From: Shouchella hunanensis
GTDB lineage: Bacteria; Bacillota; Bacilli; Bacillales; Bacillaceae_D
DNA length: 64,000 bases
Direction: 5' to 3'
Assembly (NCBI RefSeq): GCF_028735875.1
Contig: NZ_CP117834.1
Coordinates: 3,274,001 to 3,338,000, forward strand
Both the position numbers and the translations under genes were made by a program. The notes beneath the pieces were generated by a model that was given only the letters and a program-made list of their open reading frames with translations, did not search any database and was not told where the DNA came from. Positions 17,689 to 27,376 of the stretch are shown here, in pieces (position 1 is the first letter of the stretch; the number at the start of each line of letters is the position of its first letter).

Positions 17689-18426
17689 TTGTATAAAAAT
17701 CTTTGTTTAGCAATGGTTCTACATGATCCTCATTCCTTTTTGTATGATGCTATAGTTGAAAATGAAACAAGATTACGAGATTCTAGGTATACAAATAAAT
17801 ATGTTGCGATTAGCAATGAAACGAACAAAAGTATAGTTGATTTACTATTAGCATTGGATTTTACAATTTATAGGGTTGAAAAACGTGGGGCTGGTAACGC
17901 AAGGAGAGACTTGTTGAAAAATCTTCCTAGAGTTAAGAATCGTTTTTATCATTATTGTGATTTCGACAGGTTTTTAACATGGATCAAGTATCATAGTGAG
18001 GAGTTAGATACACTGAATAGTTATGTTGAAACAAATCTTGATGATTATACAATTATAGGAAGGACATTAAAGGCATTTAATACTCACCCTCTTTCGTGGA
18101 TAGAAACAGAAAAAATTAGTAATGAATTATTTTCAGATTATATTGGTTTTAATTGTGATGTAACGGCAGGTTCCAGTATTATAAACACAGCAATAATAGA
18201 ATTGATAGTCAATTATTCTAATAGAAGAGTAACGGATGTTGAATGGCCACTTTTGTTAAAAGAATATAAAATTGGTTACTATTGTACCAACGGTTTAAGA
18301 TTCACAGATTATAATAAAACGTTTGATGATCATTCTATAAACTCGTGGATCTCAAGGTTAGAACTCACAACTTCTATTGCCGTAACGATCAAAGAACTAG
18401 GTGAGGACTGTGAATCTAGTATTTAG
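17689..18426 (+). CDS. Orphan AT-rich protein, possibly a GT-A-fold glycosyltransferase
   Basis: A 245-residue protein. TTG 17689 is chosen because a strong AAGGGGGGAG (17675-17684) precedes it; the frame is open back to 17617. Features seen are an N-terminal beta-alpha stretch ending in VAISNETNKSIVDLL, GAGNARRDLLKNL, a possible DxD-type metal site in HYCDFDRFLTW, DYTIIGRTLKAFNTHPLSW, and DVEWPLLLKE. This order of motifs looks like a nucleotide-sugar glycosyltransferase-like family, but I cannot name it and the call is inference. Codons are much richer in A/T than in lysA or ppiB, which suggests acquisition from elsewhere. It is a single gene between a terminator upstream and a long hairpin downstream. 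Confidence 0.5.
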   Translation: MYKNLCLAMVLHDPHSFLYDAIVENETRLRDSRYTNKYVAISNETNKSIVDLLLALDFTIYRVEKRGAGNARRDLLKNLPRVKNRFYHYCDFDRFLTWIKYHSEELDTLNSYVETNLDDYTIIGRTLKAFNTHPLSWIETEKISNELFSDYIGFNCDVTAGSSIINTAIIELIVNYSNRRVTDVEWPLLLKEYKIGYYCTNGLRFTDYNKTFDDHSINSWISRLELTTSIAVTIKELGEDCESSI

Positions 18427-18481
18427 CTTGCGTACTGAATTATGAATGCAAGCAATATTCTTTTATAAACAAGTACAGTGT

Positions 18482-18560
18482 TTCAGCTTCTTGCCACATG
18501 CAAAGCAATCAGACAGTGAAGGCCATTTAGTTGCACATGATTGAAGCTGAACAGTTTTTT
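18482..18560 (+). terminator. Long stem-loop, probable terminator of the AT-rich orphan
   Basis: TTCAGCTTC (18482-18490) pairs with GAAGCTGAA (18543-18551). An inner pairing CATG-CAA / TTG-(CA)-CATG brings the arms closer. T6 follows at 18555. It separates convergent genes. Confidence 0.5.
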
Positions 18561-18570
18561 AGGGTGTGAA

Positions 18571-19422
18571 CTAATGAGAAAGTGATTTTTCATGAAGCAA
18601 TGCTAAAAACGCTTTTACTTGCGGGAGAGAAGCGTTTTTTTCGTTATAATACGTCCATGTATCTCGTCGAAGTTCGTTCCCATTCATATGTAAGCGTGTA
18701 AAACGACATGTTGTATCGTCAAGGTCTTTTGTAGCGATTTCCGGTAAAATACAAGCGCCAATACCATTTAACATTAGTTGTTTGCAAGTCTCAATTTGAT
18801 CAACTTTAATGGTTTGCTTCGGTAAAGGGAATGGTTCAGTGAGAAACCATTTATCTAATGTTGCATGGAAAGTAGCGTCGCTTTGGAATTCAATTAAGGT
18901 GTTCGTATCTTCATAATGCTTGTTTGCAACATAGTAGAGGTTTTCAGAGAATAATTTCTGTTTAACATCTTCTCCTTCAAGCTCTCCTCGTAAGATGCTT
19001 ACGTGTACATTGTGTCGTTGAGCATACATAGCAGTGGTGAAGCCGGTTTGTAGGTCAATTTTCACTTGAGGGTACTGCTCCATATAGTTCTTTAAGAGTA
19101 GAGGGAGATAGTATTGAGCGATAACAGATGATACAGCGAGTGAAAGGGTACCACGAACATGACCTGTTAACGTATTCATTCGATTCATAAATTCTTTTTC
19201 TTCTTGAATACGTGTTTTTGCAAAAAGAATCACTTCTTCTCCTACTGGTGTGGGGATGAGTGATTTATGAGTACGTATAAAAAGCGCTTCACCCCATTTT
19301 TCTTCAATCTGTTTAAGTCGTTGACTCAATGCTGGTTGTGACAAGTACAGCTGTTTGGCAGCGCCTCGAATCGTGCCGGCAGCATCTAAAGCAACAATTA
19401 ATTCGTCATCGTCAAGTCTCAT
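18571..19422 (-). CDS. LysR-type regulator of the adjacent methylcitrate cluster
   Basis: A 283-residue LysR-family protein. The N-terminal winged helix-turn-helix is GTIRGAAKQLYLSQPALSQRLKQIEEKWGEALFIRT. The C-terminal part (about 90-283) is the periplasmic-binding-protein-like effector domain. ATG 19422 lies 8 bases after AAAAAGGA; ATG 19431 would overlap it. It is divergent from the prpC-like gene and shares a 225-base control region, the usual layout for a LysR activator and its target. The effector is not known; methylcitrate or citrate is a reasonable guess by analogy with CitR and other citrate-synthase regulators. Confidence 0.85.
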   Translation of the reverse strand: MRLDDDELIVALDAAGTIRGAAKQLYLSQPALSQRLKQIEEKWGEALFIRTHKSLIPTPVGEEVILFAKTRIQEEKEFMNRMNTLTGHVRGTLSLAVSSVIAQYYLPLLLKNYMEQYPQVKIDLQTGFTTAMYAQRHNVHVSILRGELEGEDVKQKLFSENLYYVANKHYEDTNTLIEFQSDATFHATLDKWFLTEPFPLPKQTIKVDQIETCKQLMLNGIGACILPEIATKDLDDTTCRFTRLHMNGNELRRDTWTYYNEKNASLPQVKAFLALLHEKSLSH

Positions 19423-19454
19423 TGCAATCATCCTTTTTACAAATCTATCTTTAC

Positions 19455-19472
19455 ATTGTAATCGTTCTCAAT
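19455..19472. promoter_or_regulatory. Possible LysR-type operator
   Basis: Interrupted inverted repeat ATTG-N10-CAAT (19455-19458, 19469-19472) in the divergent region, close to the regulator start. Its shape fits a LysR T-N11-A site. This is pattern only. Confidence 0.3.
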
Positions 19473-19509
19473 CTCTATCACAAGGTTGAATAGACAGAAT
19501 AAATCAACA

Positions 19510-19539
19510 TTGGCACCGATTACGAAATTATGGTAATCT
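19510..19539 (+). promoter_or_regulatory. Candidate promoter of the prp/mms cluster
   Basis: TTGGCA (19510-19515), 18-base spacer, TAATCT (19534-19539) with an upstream TGG. The -35 is good and the -10 weak, as expected for an activator-dependent promoter. Confidence 0.35.
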
Positions 19540-19590
19540 AAAAAAGAAGTGAATTCACAGTATATGCTCTTGTAGGAATATGCTGAAATT

Positions 19591-19604
19591 TGTAAGCGCT
19601 TTAT
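19591..19604 (+). promoter_or_regulatory. Candidate cre (CcpA) site before the prp/mms cluster
   Basis: TGTAAGCGCTTTAT matches 12 of 14 positions of TGWAARCGNTWNCA and contains the AAGCGCTT core. It lies downstream of the candidate promoter, where it could act as a roadblock under glucose. Confidence 0.5.
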
Positions 19605-19647
19605 CTTTAGTATGCATGTTTTACACTACGAGTAACGGAGGGATGAA

Positions 19648-20763
19648 ATGGCAATTGAACAAAGCTACTACCCTGGTCTTGATGGCGTTATTGCAGCAGA
19701 AACAGATTTATCATTTCTTGATACAGAACAAGGAGAAATCGTGATTCACGGATACGATTTAATTGAACTATCAAAATCACATGGATACTTAGACATTGTC
19801 CACTTGCTTTTGCAAGGCACGCTGCCTACGTCAACAGAACGAACGGACTTGGCAAAGCGACTAAGTGATTCGTACGATGTACCAGAAGTGATTCTTGATG
19901 TGTTTAAGCTCTTACCAGCTTCGACTCACCCAATGGATGCATTGCGCACAGGTATTTCCGTATTAGCAAGCTATGATCACGACTTGTTAAACCGAGATCC
20001 AGAAGTAAATCGAGAAAGAGGGTATCAGCTACTTGCGAAGTTACCAACCATCGTCGCAAATAGCTATCGCGTCCTAGAAGGAAAAGACGTTATGCGTCCA
20101 AAAGAATCTCTTTCTTATAGCGCGAATTTCTTGTATATGATTACTGGAAAAGAACCGACGGAACTTGAAGAACGGGTTTTTGATCAGTCACTCGTTCTAT
20201 ATTCTGAACATGAAATGCCGAATTCGACATTTACCGCTCGAGTGATTGCTTCTACATTATCGGATATGTATGGTGCATTAACAGGAGCAGTCGCGTCTCT
20301 AAAAGGGCATCTTCATGGTGGGGCAAATGAAGCTGTCATGTATATGCTTCTTGATGCGAATACCCCAGAAGAATTCGAAACACTCCTTACGAACAAGTTG
20401 AAGCAAAAAGAGAAAATTATGGGCTTCGGTCATCGGGTTTACATGAAAAAAATGGACCCTCGGGCTCAAATTATGAAAGAAGCATTGGCTGAGTTATCCG
20501 CTGCAGCAGGAGACGACCGTCTTTTGCGGATGTGCGAAGCAGGAGAAGCATTGATAGCGAAGGAAAAAGGGCTTTATCCGAACCTTGATTACTATGCAGC
20601 ACCGGTTTATTGGATGCTTGGTATTCCAATTGGCCTATATACACCTATTTTTCTTTCATCCAGAACAGTTGGCTTGAGTGCCCATGTAATTGAACAACAT
20701 GAGAACAATAAATTATTCCGCCCAAGAGTAAAATATACTGGACCAAGACATACAATCAAATAA
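19648..20763 (+). CDS. prpC: 2-methylcitrate synthase / citrate synthase family (PrpC, MmgD-like)
   Basis: A 371-residue citrate-synthase-family enzyme. It condenses propionyl-CoA (and usually acetyl-CoA) with oxaloacetate. The catalytic triad is visible: His223 (GHLHGGANE), His262 (GFGHRVY) and Asp314 (YPNLDYYAAPVY). The call as methylcitrate synthase rests on its place directly before prpD and prpB; sequence alone does not separate it from a minor citrate synthase. ATG 19648 is behind GGAGGG. It is the first gene of a five-gene unit that also holds valine-degradation enzymes. Confidence 0.9.
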   Translation: MAIEQSYYPGLDGVIAAETDLSFLDTEQGEIVIHGYDLIELSKSHGYLDIVHLLLQGTLPTSTERTDLAKRLSDSYDVPEVILDVFKLLPASTHPMDALRTGISVLASYDHDLLNRDPEVNRERGYQLLAKLPTIVANSYRVLEGKDVMRPKESLSYSANFLYMITGKEPTELEERVFDQSLVLYSEHEMPNSTFTARVIASTLSDMYGALTGAVASLKGHLHGGANEAVMYMLLDANTPEEFETLLTNKLKQKEKIMGFGHRVYMKKMDPRAQIMKEALAELSAAAGDDRLLRMCEAGEALIAKEKGLYPNLDYYAAPVYWMLGIPIGLYTPIFLSSRTVGLSAHVIEQHENNKLFRPRVKYTGPRHTIK

Positions 20764-20787
20764 TAGTGACTATGGAGGGTTACGCTT

Positions 20788-22224
20788 ATGTTAAAAACAG
20801 ATACAAGAAAAACAGATCAATTGCTAGAGGATATTGCAGATTATGTCCTAGATAAAGAAATTACAAGTGAGGAAGCGCTAACGACAGCTGCTCATGTTCT
20901 TATTGATACTTTAGGTTGTGGGGTATTGGCACTTCGCTATCCTGAATGTGTGAAAATGCTAGGACCAGTAGTGCCAGGTACAACCGTTCCAAATGGCGTT
21001 AAAGTACCAGGAACTTCACATGTATTAGACCCAATTCGTGGTGCCTTTAATATTGGTACGATGATTCGTTGGCTTGATTACAACGACACGTGGCTCGCTG
21101 CTGAGTGGGGACACCCTTCAGATAATTTAGGCGGTATTTTAGCAACAGCAGACTATATCAGTCGTACAAATATTGCTGAAGGTAAAGAACCATTAACCGT
21201 TCGAGATGTATTAGTTGCGATGGTAAAAGCCCATGAAATTCAAGGGGTGCTCGCCTTAGATAATAGCTTTAACCGTGTCGGCTTAGATCACGTTTTACTT
21301 GTTAAAGTGGCTTCTACTGCTGTTGTTGCAGGGATGTTAGGAGGCACAAGAGAGGAAATCATTAATGCTGTTTCTCATGCGTGGATTGATAATGCAGCAT
21401 TGCGAACGTATCGTCATGCACCGAATACAGGCTCAAGAAAATCATGGGCAGCTGGTGATGCAACTAGCCGAGGTGTATTTCTTGCAATGACGGCACTAAA
21501 AGGAGAAATGGGGTACAAAACAGCACTAACAGCTCCAGGATGGGGTTTTCAAGATGTCCTGTTCAATAAACAAGAATTAACGTTAGCAAGAGACCTTGAT
21601 GCATATGTAATGGAAAATATTTTGTTTAAAGTATCGTATCCAGCAGAATTCCATGCTCAAACAGCTGCAGAATGTGCTGTTACTTTACACGAGTCCATTA
21701 AAGATCGTCTAGACGACATTGACCGAATTGAAGTGAGTACACATGAGTCAGCCATTCGGATCATTGATAAAAAGGGTCCTCTCTACAATCCAGCTGATCG
21801 TGATCATTGTTTACAGTACATTATTGCCATAGGGTTATTAAAAGGTGACATTGTTGCTGACGACTATGAAGAGGACATGGCGAATGATCCACGAGTGGAT
21901 GGGTTAAGAGATCTAATGGTTGTTAGCGAAAACAAGCAGTATTCAAAAGATTATTTAGATCCGAACAAGCGCTCAATCGCCAATGCCATTCAGATTTTCT
22001 TTAAAGATGGATCATCGACAGATCAAATTGCAGTGGAGTATCCACTTGGTCATCGTTTTAGAAGAGAAGAAGCGGTTCCAGCAATCCAACAAAAATTTAC
22101 AGACAATCTAGCAACTCATTATGCTAGTAAGCAGCATCAAGCGATTTTAGACATGACGAGTGATTACAAAGAGTTAGAAAAAGTCACAGTACCTGCATTT
22201 ACAGACTTGTTTGCACAGGAATAA
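20788..22224 (+). CDS. prpD: 2-methylcitrate dehydratase (PrpD/MmgE family)
   Basis: A 478-residue MmgE/PrpD-family protein that dehydrates 2-methylcitrate to 2-methylaconitate. Family patterns are [15 protein letters not shown] near the N-terminus, [68 protein letters not shown] and [17 protein letters not shown]. Length is normal. ATG 20788 follows TGGAGGG. It lies 24 bases after prpC and 18 before prpB. Confidence 0.93.
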   Translation: MLKTDTRKTDQLLEDIADYVLDKEITSEEALTTAAHVLIDTLGCGVLALRYPECVKMLGPVVPGTTVPNGVKVPGTSHVLDPIRGAFNIGTMIRWLDYNDTWLAAEWGHPSDNLGGILATADYISRTNIAEGKEPLTVRDVLVAMVKAHEIQGVLALDNSFNRVGLDHVLLVKVASTAVVAGMLGGTREEIINAVSHAWIDNAALRTYRHAPNTGSRKSWAAGDATSRGVFLAMTALKGEMGYKTALTAPGWGFQDVLFNKQELTLARDLDAYVMENILFKVSYPAEFHAQTAAECAVTLHESIKDRLDDIDRIEVSTHESAIRIIDKKGPLYNPADRDHCLQYIIAIGLLKGDIVADDYEEDMANDPRVDGLRDLMVVSENKQYSKDYLDPNKRSIANAIQIFFKDGSSTDQIAVEYPLGHRFRREEAVPAIQQKFTDNLATHYASKQHQAILDMTSDYKELEKVTVPAFTDLFAQE

Positions 22225-22242
22225 AGAAAGGAGCGTGTGAAG

Positions 22243-23151
22243 ATGCCTTGGATTGTTGATCAACCATTGTCACAAAAAGAACTGGCACAACAGTTTCTTG
22301 AGCAAGTAAAGGAAAAGGGAATTTTGCAAATTCCCGGCGCTCATGACGCCATGGCAGGTTTAATGGCGAAACAAGCAGGTTTTACAAGTCTCTACCTTTC
22401 AGGTGCTGCCTTTACAGCAAGTCTTGGACTACCAGATCTCGGAATTGTGAATTCAAAAGAAGTAGCAGATCGGGCTAAAGAAATTATTCGTGCCACAAAT
22501 CTACCTATTTTAGTCGACATTGATACGGGGTTTGGTGGTGTTTTGAATGTAGCTCGTACAGCGGTTGAGATGGTCGAAGCCGGTGTTGCAGCAGTACAAA
22601 TGGAAGATCAAGATTTGCCGAAAAAATGTGGTCATTTAAACGGCAAGAAGCTTGTCACTACAGAGGAAATGGTACAAAAGATTGCGGCACTTAAAAAAGC
22701 AGCACCGTCACTCTTGCTCGTTGCGCGAACCGATGCAAGAGGCGTGGAAGGACTGGATGAAGCCATTGACCGGGCCAAAGCTTATGTAGAGGCTGGAGCA
22801 GATGCTATTTTCCCAGAAGCGCTTCAAGGAGAGGAAGAGTTTAGAGCGTTTGCGAGTGCAATTGAAGCACCGCTCCTTGCTAATATGACCGAGTTTGGTA
22901 AAACACCGTATTACCAAGCCGTTGAATTTGAAGATATGGGCTATGAGATGGTGATTTATCCAGTGACGTCATTGCGAGTCGCAGCAAAAGCATATGAGCG
23001 TGTTTTTCAAGATATACTAGAAAACGGTACGCAAAAAGCGAGTCTCGAGCATATGCAGAAACGAAGTGAGCTTTATGAAACCATCTCTTATCAAGATTTT
23101 GAAGACTTAGATCAATCGGTAGCAAAAACAGTGCTATCAAAACATCAATAA
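22243..23151 (+). CDS. prpB: Methylisocitrate lyase (PrpB/MmgF)
   Basis: A 302-residue enzyme of the isocitrate lyase/PEP mutase family that splits 2-methylisocitrate into pyruvate and succinate. Metal-binding Asp residues are in LVDIDTGFGG (Asp92, Asp94) and EDQD. The catalytic cysteine loop is KKCGH with Cys129, and VARTDARG follows. ATG 22243 lies 9 bases after AAAGGAG; GTG 22237 is too close. It completes the methylcitrate cycle and is followed by a hairpin before the mmsB-like gene. Confidence 0.93.
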   Translation: MPWIVDQPLSQKELAQQFLEQVKEKGILQIPGAHDAMAGLMAKQAGFTSLYLSGAAFTASLGLPDLGIVNSKEVADRAKEIIRATNLPILVDIDTGFGGVLNVARTAVEMVEAGVAAVQMEDQDLPKKCGHLNGKKLVTTEEMVQKIAALKKAAPSLLLVARTDARGVEGLDEAIDRAKAYVEAGADAIFPEALQGEEEFRAFASAIEAPLLANMTEFGKTPYYQAVEFEDMGYEMVIYPVTSLRVAAKAYERVFQDILENGTQKASLEHMQKRSELYETISYQDFEDLDQSVAKTVLSKHQ

Positions 23152-23164
23152 AACGCATCATCAT

Positions 23165-23190
23165 GCCTGTACTTTTATCAAAGTGCAGGC
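23165..23190 (+). terminator. Intra-operon hairpin between prpB and mmsB
   Basis: An 11-bp stem GCCTGTACTTT (23165-23175) / AAAGTGCAGGC (23180-23190) with loop TATC and only TCTTCTCT after it. It is likely a leaky terminator or an mRNA-stabilising structure. Confidence 0.5.
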
Positions 23191-23213
23191 TCTTCTCTAA
23201 AGGAGGGCTAACA

Positions 23214-24119
23214 GTGAAAATAGGATTTATTGGTCTTGGAAATATGGGAAAACCGATGTCTCTTAATCTGCTAGAATCTGGTTATGACGTAATAGGGTAT
23301 GATGTAAATGAAAGCGCTTTACAAACGCTTGAAAAGAATGGCGGAAAAGCCGCTTTGACTATTGACGATGTTGTTGATTACGCTGAATTAATTTTTACAA
23401 GCCTACCTTCTTCTGAAACATGTGAAGATGTATACTTAGGGGAAAATGGGTTGATACGCAAAGTACCTACTGGACTTGTATTAGTTGATACGAGCACCGT
23501 TTCACCAGAGCTTGAACGTCGAATTGGTGAAGAAGCAGAAAAGCGAGACGTGTCCTTTCTCGGAGCACCTGTTAGTGGGGGTGTCGTTGGTGCAGAGAAT
23601 CGTACGTTAACGTTTATGGTTGGTGGCCCAAAAGCACTGCTAGAAAGTGTTCACGCTCATTTGGCGATCCTTGGAAGCAATGTTTTTCACATAAGTGAAC
23701 AATACGATAGTGGTACGAATGCAAAACTGATTAACAATTTATTAATTGGTTTCTATACAGCAGGAGTGGCAGAAGCGTTAAAACTAGCCGAAAAGAGTGG
23801 TCTGAACCTTGATTTTCTCTTTAATGTTCTGAATGTTTCGTATGGTCAAAGTCGTATTTATGAGCGAAACTATAAATCATTTATGGCGGACGACAATTAC
23901 GAGCCTGGTTTTGCGTTAAAACTTTTAAATAAAGATTTGCGCTTTGCTATGGATTTAGCAAAAGAGCACGGTCTTGAGTTACCTATTAGTCAGGCACTTG
24001 TAGACTTATATGAGGATGCAGAAAAGTCCGGCCTTGGTGAGAAAGATATGTCGGTACTGTTTAAGCGTGTTGGAAATCAAACGATCACTTTTAAAGCAGA
24101 AGGGGTGTCAGAAGCATGA
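23214..24119 (+). CDS. mmsB: 3-hydroxyisobutyrate dehydrogenase family protein
   Basis: A 301-residue beta-hydroxyacid dehydrogenase. The N-terminal Rossmann motif is GLGNMG (7-12); the substrate-binding stretch is [22 protein letters not shown]; the catalytic lysine is Lys171 (GTNAKLINN). In valine degradation it oxidises 3-hydroxyisobutyrate to methylmalonate semialdehyde, and the next gene encodes the enzyme for that product, which strongly supports the role. GTG 23214 is used behind AAAGGAGGG; upstream codons lie in the hairpin. Its stop overlaps the mmsA start (ATGA). Tartronate semialdehyde reductase is the alternative for the family. Confidence 0.85.
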   Translation: MKIGFIGLGNMGKPMSLNLLESGYDVIGYDVNESALQTLEKNGGKAALTIDDVVDYAELIFTSLPSSETCEDVYLGENGLIRKVPTGLVLVDTSTVSPELERRIGEEAEKRDVSFLGAPVSGGVVGAENRTLTFMVGGPKALLESVHAHLAILGSNVFHISEQYDSGTNAKLINNLLIGFYTAGVAEALKLAEKSGLNLDFLFNVLNVSYGQSRIYERNYKSFMADDNYEPGFALKLLNKDLRFAMDLAKEHGLELPISQALVDLYEDAEKSGLGEKDMSVLFKRVGNQTITFKAEGVSEA

Positions 24120-25573
24120 CGACAACAGTGAAAACGGTAAAGAACTGGATTGATGGTAGCTGGGTAGAATCAAGAGCAACAACGCAAGAGACTGTACCGA
24201 ATCCAGCGACAGGTGAGACCATTGCAACAGTACCACTTTCAACGGTAGAAGATGTTCATGATGCAGTGGTAGCGGCAAAACGTGCATATCAAGAGTGGAA
24301 GGTCGTTCCTGTTCCTGAACGAGCACGTTACATGTTCGTTTATTTAGAAAAATTAAAAGAACATCGAGAAGAATTAGCTCAACTTATAACGAAAGAAAAT
24401 GGGAAGACAATTAAAGATGCACGTGGTGAAGTACAGCGGGGCATTGAATGTGTGGAACTTGCAACGTCTACACCGTCAATGATGATGGGGGATGCCCTTC
24501 CGAATATTGCAGGTGGAATTGACGGGTCGATTTGGCGTTATCCATTAGGGGTTGTAGCTGGAATTACGCCGTTTAATTTTCCAATGATGGTACCCTTATG
24601 GATGTTCCCATTAGCGATTGCTGCTGGTAATACGTTTGTTTTAAAAACGTCGGAACGAACGCCACTTTTAGCTGAGCGACTTGTTGAAATCATGCATGAA
24701 ACGGGTTTACCAAATGGTGTTTTAAATTTAATTCATGGTGGAAAAGACGTCGTTAATGGTTTGCTTGAGCATCCAAATGTGGAAGCCGTTTCGTTTGTTG
24801 GTTCAGAACCTGTTGCAAGACACGTCTATCAAACAGGTACAGCAAATGGAAAGCGAGTCCAAGCGTTAGCAGGGGCAAAAAATCACGCTGTGGTTCTGGC
24901 GGATTGTGAAATGGAAAAAACTGTACAAGGTGTTATTGGCGCAGCATTTGCTTCGAGCGGCGAACGTTGCATGGCTTGCTCCGTTGTAGCGGTTGAAGAG
25001 TCGTGTGCTGACCAGTTTATGAGTGTATTAACACGTGAAACAGAAAAATTAACAGCTGGAAACGGTAGTAAGGATGAGCATTTTGTTGGTCCACTCATTC
25101 GTCAGAGTCATAAAGACCGAGTAGTCAGTTTCATTGAAAAAGGTGTAGAAGAAGGAGCAAACCTTGTTGTTGATGGGCGCGATCCAGTTGTTGAAGAGGA
25201 TGGCTATTATCTTGGCGCAACGTTGTTTGACAACGTCACACCTGATATGACCATTTGGCAGGAAGAGCTCTTTGCGCCTGTTCTAAGTGTTGTTCGCGTA
25301 AAAGATTTAGACGAAGGCATTGCACTGACGAATCAATCTCGTTTCGCTAATGGTGCTGTTTTGTATACGTCAAGTGGGAGAGCGGCGCAGTATTTTAGGA
25401 ATTCGATTGACGCTGGTATGATTGGCATCAATGTGAATGTACCTGCACCGATGGCGTTCTTTTCATTCGCTGGAAATAAAGCATCGTTTTTCGGAGACTT
25501 AGGGACCAATGGCAAAGACGGCATTCAGTTTTACACGCGGAAAAAAGTCGTAACGGAACGTTGGTTTAATTAA
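24116..25573 (+). CDS. mmsA: Methylmalonate-semialdehyde dehydrogenase (acylating)
   Basis: A 485-residue aldehyde dehydrogenase that makes propionyl-CoA from methylmalonate semialdehyde, CoA and NAD+. NAD-binding residues are in [11 protein letters not shown] and FVGSEPVA. The family-specific GAKNHAVV takes the place of the usual ELGGK, and the catalytic cysteine is Cys285 (SGERCMACS). Absence of the general-base Glu fits CoA-dependent MMSDH/IolA. It overlaps the mmsB stop by 4 bases. The propionyl-CoA it makes is the substrate of PrpC at the head of the same cluster. IolA is the close alternative, but no inositol genes are nearby. Confidence 0.92.
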   Translation: MTTTVKTVKNWIDGSWVESRATTQETVPNPATGETIATVPLSTVEDVHDAVVAAKRAYQEWKVVPVPERARYMFVYLEKLKEHREELAQLITKENGKTIKDARGEVQRGIECVELATSTPSMMMGDALPNIAGGIDGSIWRYPLGVVAGITPFNFPMMVPLWMFPLAIAAGNTFVLKTSERTPLLAERLVEIMHETGLPNGVLNLIHGGKDVVNGLLEHPNVEAVSFVGSEPVARHVYQTGTANGKRVQALAGAKNHAVVLADCEMEKTVQGVIGAAFASSGERCMACSVVAVEESCADQFMSVLTRETEKLTAGNGSKDEHFVGPLIRQSHKDRVVSFIEKGVEEGANLVVDGRDPVVEEDGYYLGATLFDNVTPDMTIWQEELFAPVLSVVRVKDLDEGIALTNQSRFANGAVLYTSSGRAAQYFRNSIDAGMIGINVNVPAPMAFFSFAGNKASFFGDLGTNGKDGIQFYTRKKVVTERWFN

Positions 25574-25576
25574 CAC

Positions 25577-25612
25577 AAAAAAAGAGTGGTCGATTTTCGA
25601 CCACTCTTTTTT
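25577..25612. terminator. Bidirectional terminator between mmsA and the ABC-F gene
   Basis: A 16-bp perfect stem (25578-25593 with 25597-25612), core GAGTGGTCGA/TCGACCACTC, flanked by A-run and T-run. It serves both convergent genes and overlaps the ABC-F stop codon. Confidence 0.92.
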
Positions 25613-27200
25613 ATTTAACAGCTGTTTTTAAATAATCTTCATAGGAATCTTTATCAATAATGCCATCACTCGTTAGCTCAATCACACGATTTGAGATCGT
25701 ACGAATAAACTGTTGGTCATGAGAGCTAAAGATCATTGAACCTTTAAAGTTAATAAGTCCATTATTCAGTGCAGTAATGGATTCAAGGTCAAGGTGGTTC
25801 GTTGGCTCGTCTAATAATAAGACGTTAGCACCGCTTAACATCATTTTTGACAGCATACAACGGACTTTTTCTCCACCAGAAAGAACACTTGCATTCTTCA
25901 GTACTTCTTCACCAGAGAACAGCATCCGACCTAAGAAGCCCCGTAGGAATGATTCGCTGTCGTCTTCAGGTGAGAATTGGCGTAACCAGTCAACAAGATT
26001 GAGGTCACAGCCTTCAAAGAATTCTGCGTTATCTTTCGGGAAATACGATTGACTCGTTGTAATGCCCCACTTGAACGATCCGCTATCGGCTTCTAATTCC
26101 CCTGTCAAAATTTTAAATAGCGTTGTTTTCGCAAGGTCATTTGAACCAACTAAAGCAATTTTATCGTCTTTGCTCATGCGGAACGAAATATTGTTTAACA
26201 CTTTTTCCCCATCAATTGTTTTCGTTAAACCTTCAACTAACAACAAATCATTCCCGATTTCACGATCAGGGGTGAAATGAATATATGGGTATTTACGAGA
26301 TGAAGGTTTGATGTCATCAAGCGTAATTTTTTCTAGCTGTTTTTTACGAGAAGTGGCTTGCTTTGATTTCGACGCGTTCGCACTAAAGCGAGCTACGAAA
26401 CTTTCAAGCTCTTTAATCTTCTCTTCTTTTTTCTTATTTTGGTCTTGCGCCATTTTTAACGCTAATTGACTAGATTCATACCAGAAATCATAGTTTCCAA
26501 CGTAAAGCTGAATTTTTCCAAAGTCAAGGTCTGCAATGTGAGTACAAACATTATTTAAGAAATGACGATCGTGAGATACAACAATGACCGTATTTTCAAA
26601 GTTAATTAAGAAGTCTTCTAGCCATTGAATGGCTTTTAAGTCAAGACCATTTGTCGGTTCGTCTAAAAGTAGAACGTCAGGTTGACCAAACAACGCTTGT
26701 GCAAGCAACACTTTTACTTTCTCTGACTCAGATAGTTCGGCAAGTGTTTTATAATGAGCGTCTTCGCCAATTCCGAGCCCTTTTAAAAGAACAGCAGCAT
26801 CCGATTCTGCTTCCCAACCGTTTAGTTCAGCAAATTCTCCTTCAAGTTCGGCTGCTTTCATGCCGTCTTCATCAGAAAAATCTTCTTTCATATAAATCGC
26901 GTCTTTTTCTTGCATCACTTGGTAGAGACGAGCGTGACCCATAATAACTGTTTGCAGTACTTGCTCATTTTCATATTCAAAGTGATTTTGTTTTAACACA
27001 GCCATACGGGATCCTGGTTTCATTGAAACATGACCTTGCTGCGAATCGATTTCTCCAGACAGGATTTTTAGAAAAGTCGATTTACCAGCACCATTTGCGC
27101 CAATTAATCCGTAACAGTTACCAGGGTTAAATTGTATATTTACGTCTTCAAATAGTTTACGTCCGCCAAACTGTAAACCGACGTTAGAAACAGTAATCAT
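25611..27200 (-). CDS. ABC-F family ATPase (YkpA-like)
   Basis: A 529-residue soluble protein with two ABC domains and no membrane part. Domain 1 has Walker A GANGAGKST and Walker B VLLLDEPTNGLD; the linker (about 240-300) is lysine-rich; domain 2 has GSNDLAKTT as Walker A, LSGGEKVRCMLSKMML and VLLLDEPTNHLD. The variant LSESEKVKVLL signature in domain 1 is seen in YkpA/YbiT relatives. ABC-F proteins act on the ribosome as translation or antibiotic-protection factors. ATG 27200 follows AGGAGGTT (minus strand); a longer open frame upstream has no support. Not one of the clear resistance types. Confidence 0.88.
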   Translation of the reverse strand: MITVSNVGLQFGGRKLFEDVNIQFNPGNCYGLIGANGAGKSTFLKILSGEIDSQQGHVSMKPGSRMAVLKQNHFEYENEQVLQTVIMGHARLYQVMQEKDAIYMKEDFSDEDGMKAAELEGEFAELNGWEAESDAAVLLKGLGIGEDAHYKTLAELSESEKVKVLLAQALFGQPDVLLLDEPTNGLDLKAIQWLEDFLINFENTVIVVSHDRHFLNNVCTHIADLDFGKIQLYVGNYDFWYESSQLALKMAQDQNKKKEEKIKELESFVARFSANASKSKQATSRKKQLEKITLDDIKPSSRKYPYIHFTPDREIGNDLLLVEGLTKTIDGEKVLNNISFRMSKDDKIALVGSNDLAKTTLFKILTGELEADSGSFKWGITTSQSYFPKDNAEFFEGCDLNLVDWLRQFSPEDDSESFLRGFLGRMLFSGEEVLKNASVLSGGEKVRCMLSKMMLSGANVLLLDEPTNHLDLESITALNNGLINFKGSMIFSSHDQQFIRTISNRVIELTSDGIIDKDSYEDYLKTAVK

Positions 27201-27331
27201 CGTGTAACCTCCTAAGAGTCGTAACAAATGTTCGATTTTTAATCCACTCTCTAGTTTACCTCCAAAGTGTAGAGGTGTAAACGGCAAAAGATAAATTCTT
27301 TCACTAAATTGGGTTTTTACTTGCTTACAAC

Positions 27332-27368
27332 AAAAAAACGCTCGTCCGCATTCTGCGTTAACGAGCGT
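27332..27368 (-). terminator. Terminator of the aldo/keto reductase gene
   Basis: ACGCTCGT (27338-27345) pairs with ACGAGCGT (27361-27368), with an inner CGCA/TGCG hairpin. The A7 run 27332-27338 gives a T-run on the minus strand. Confidence 0.85.
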
Positions 27369-27376
27369 CTGTTTCA

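Noticed and set aside
23309-23322. cre-like TGAAAGCGCTTTAC inside the mmsB gene.
   Set aside because: It is in coding sequence, misses the last two consensus positions and is fully explained by codons for N-E-S-A-L-Q.
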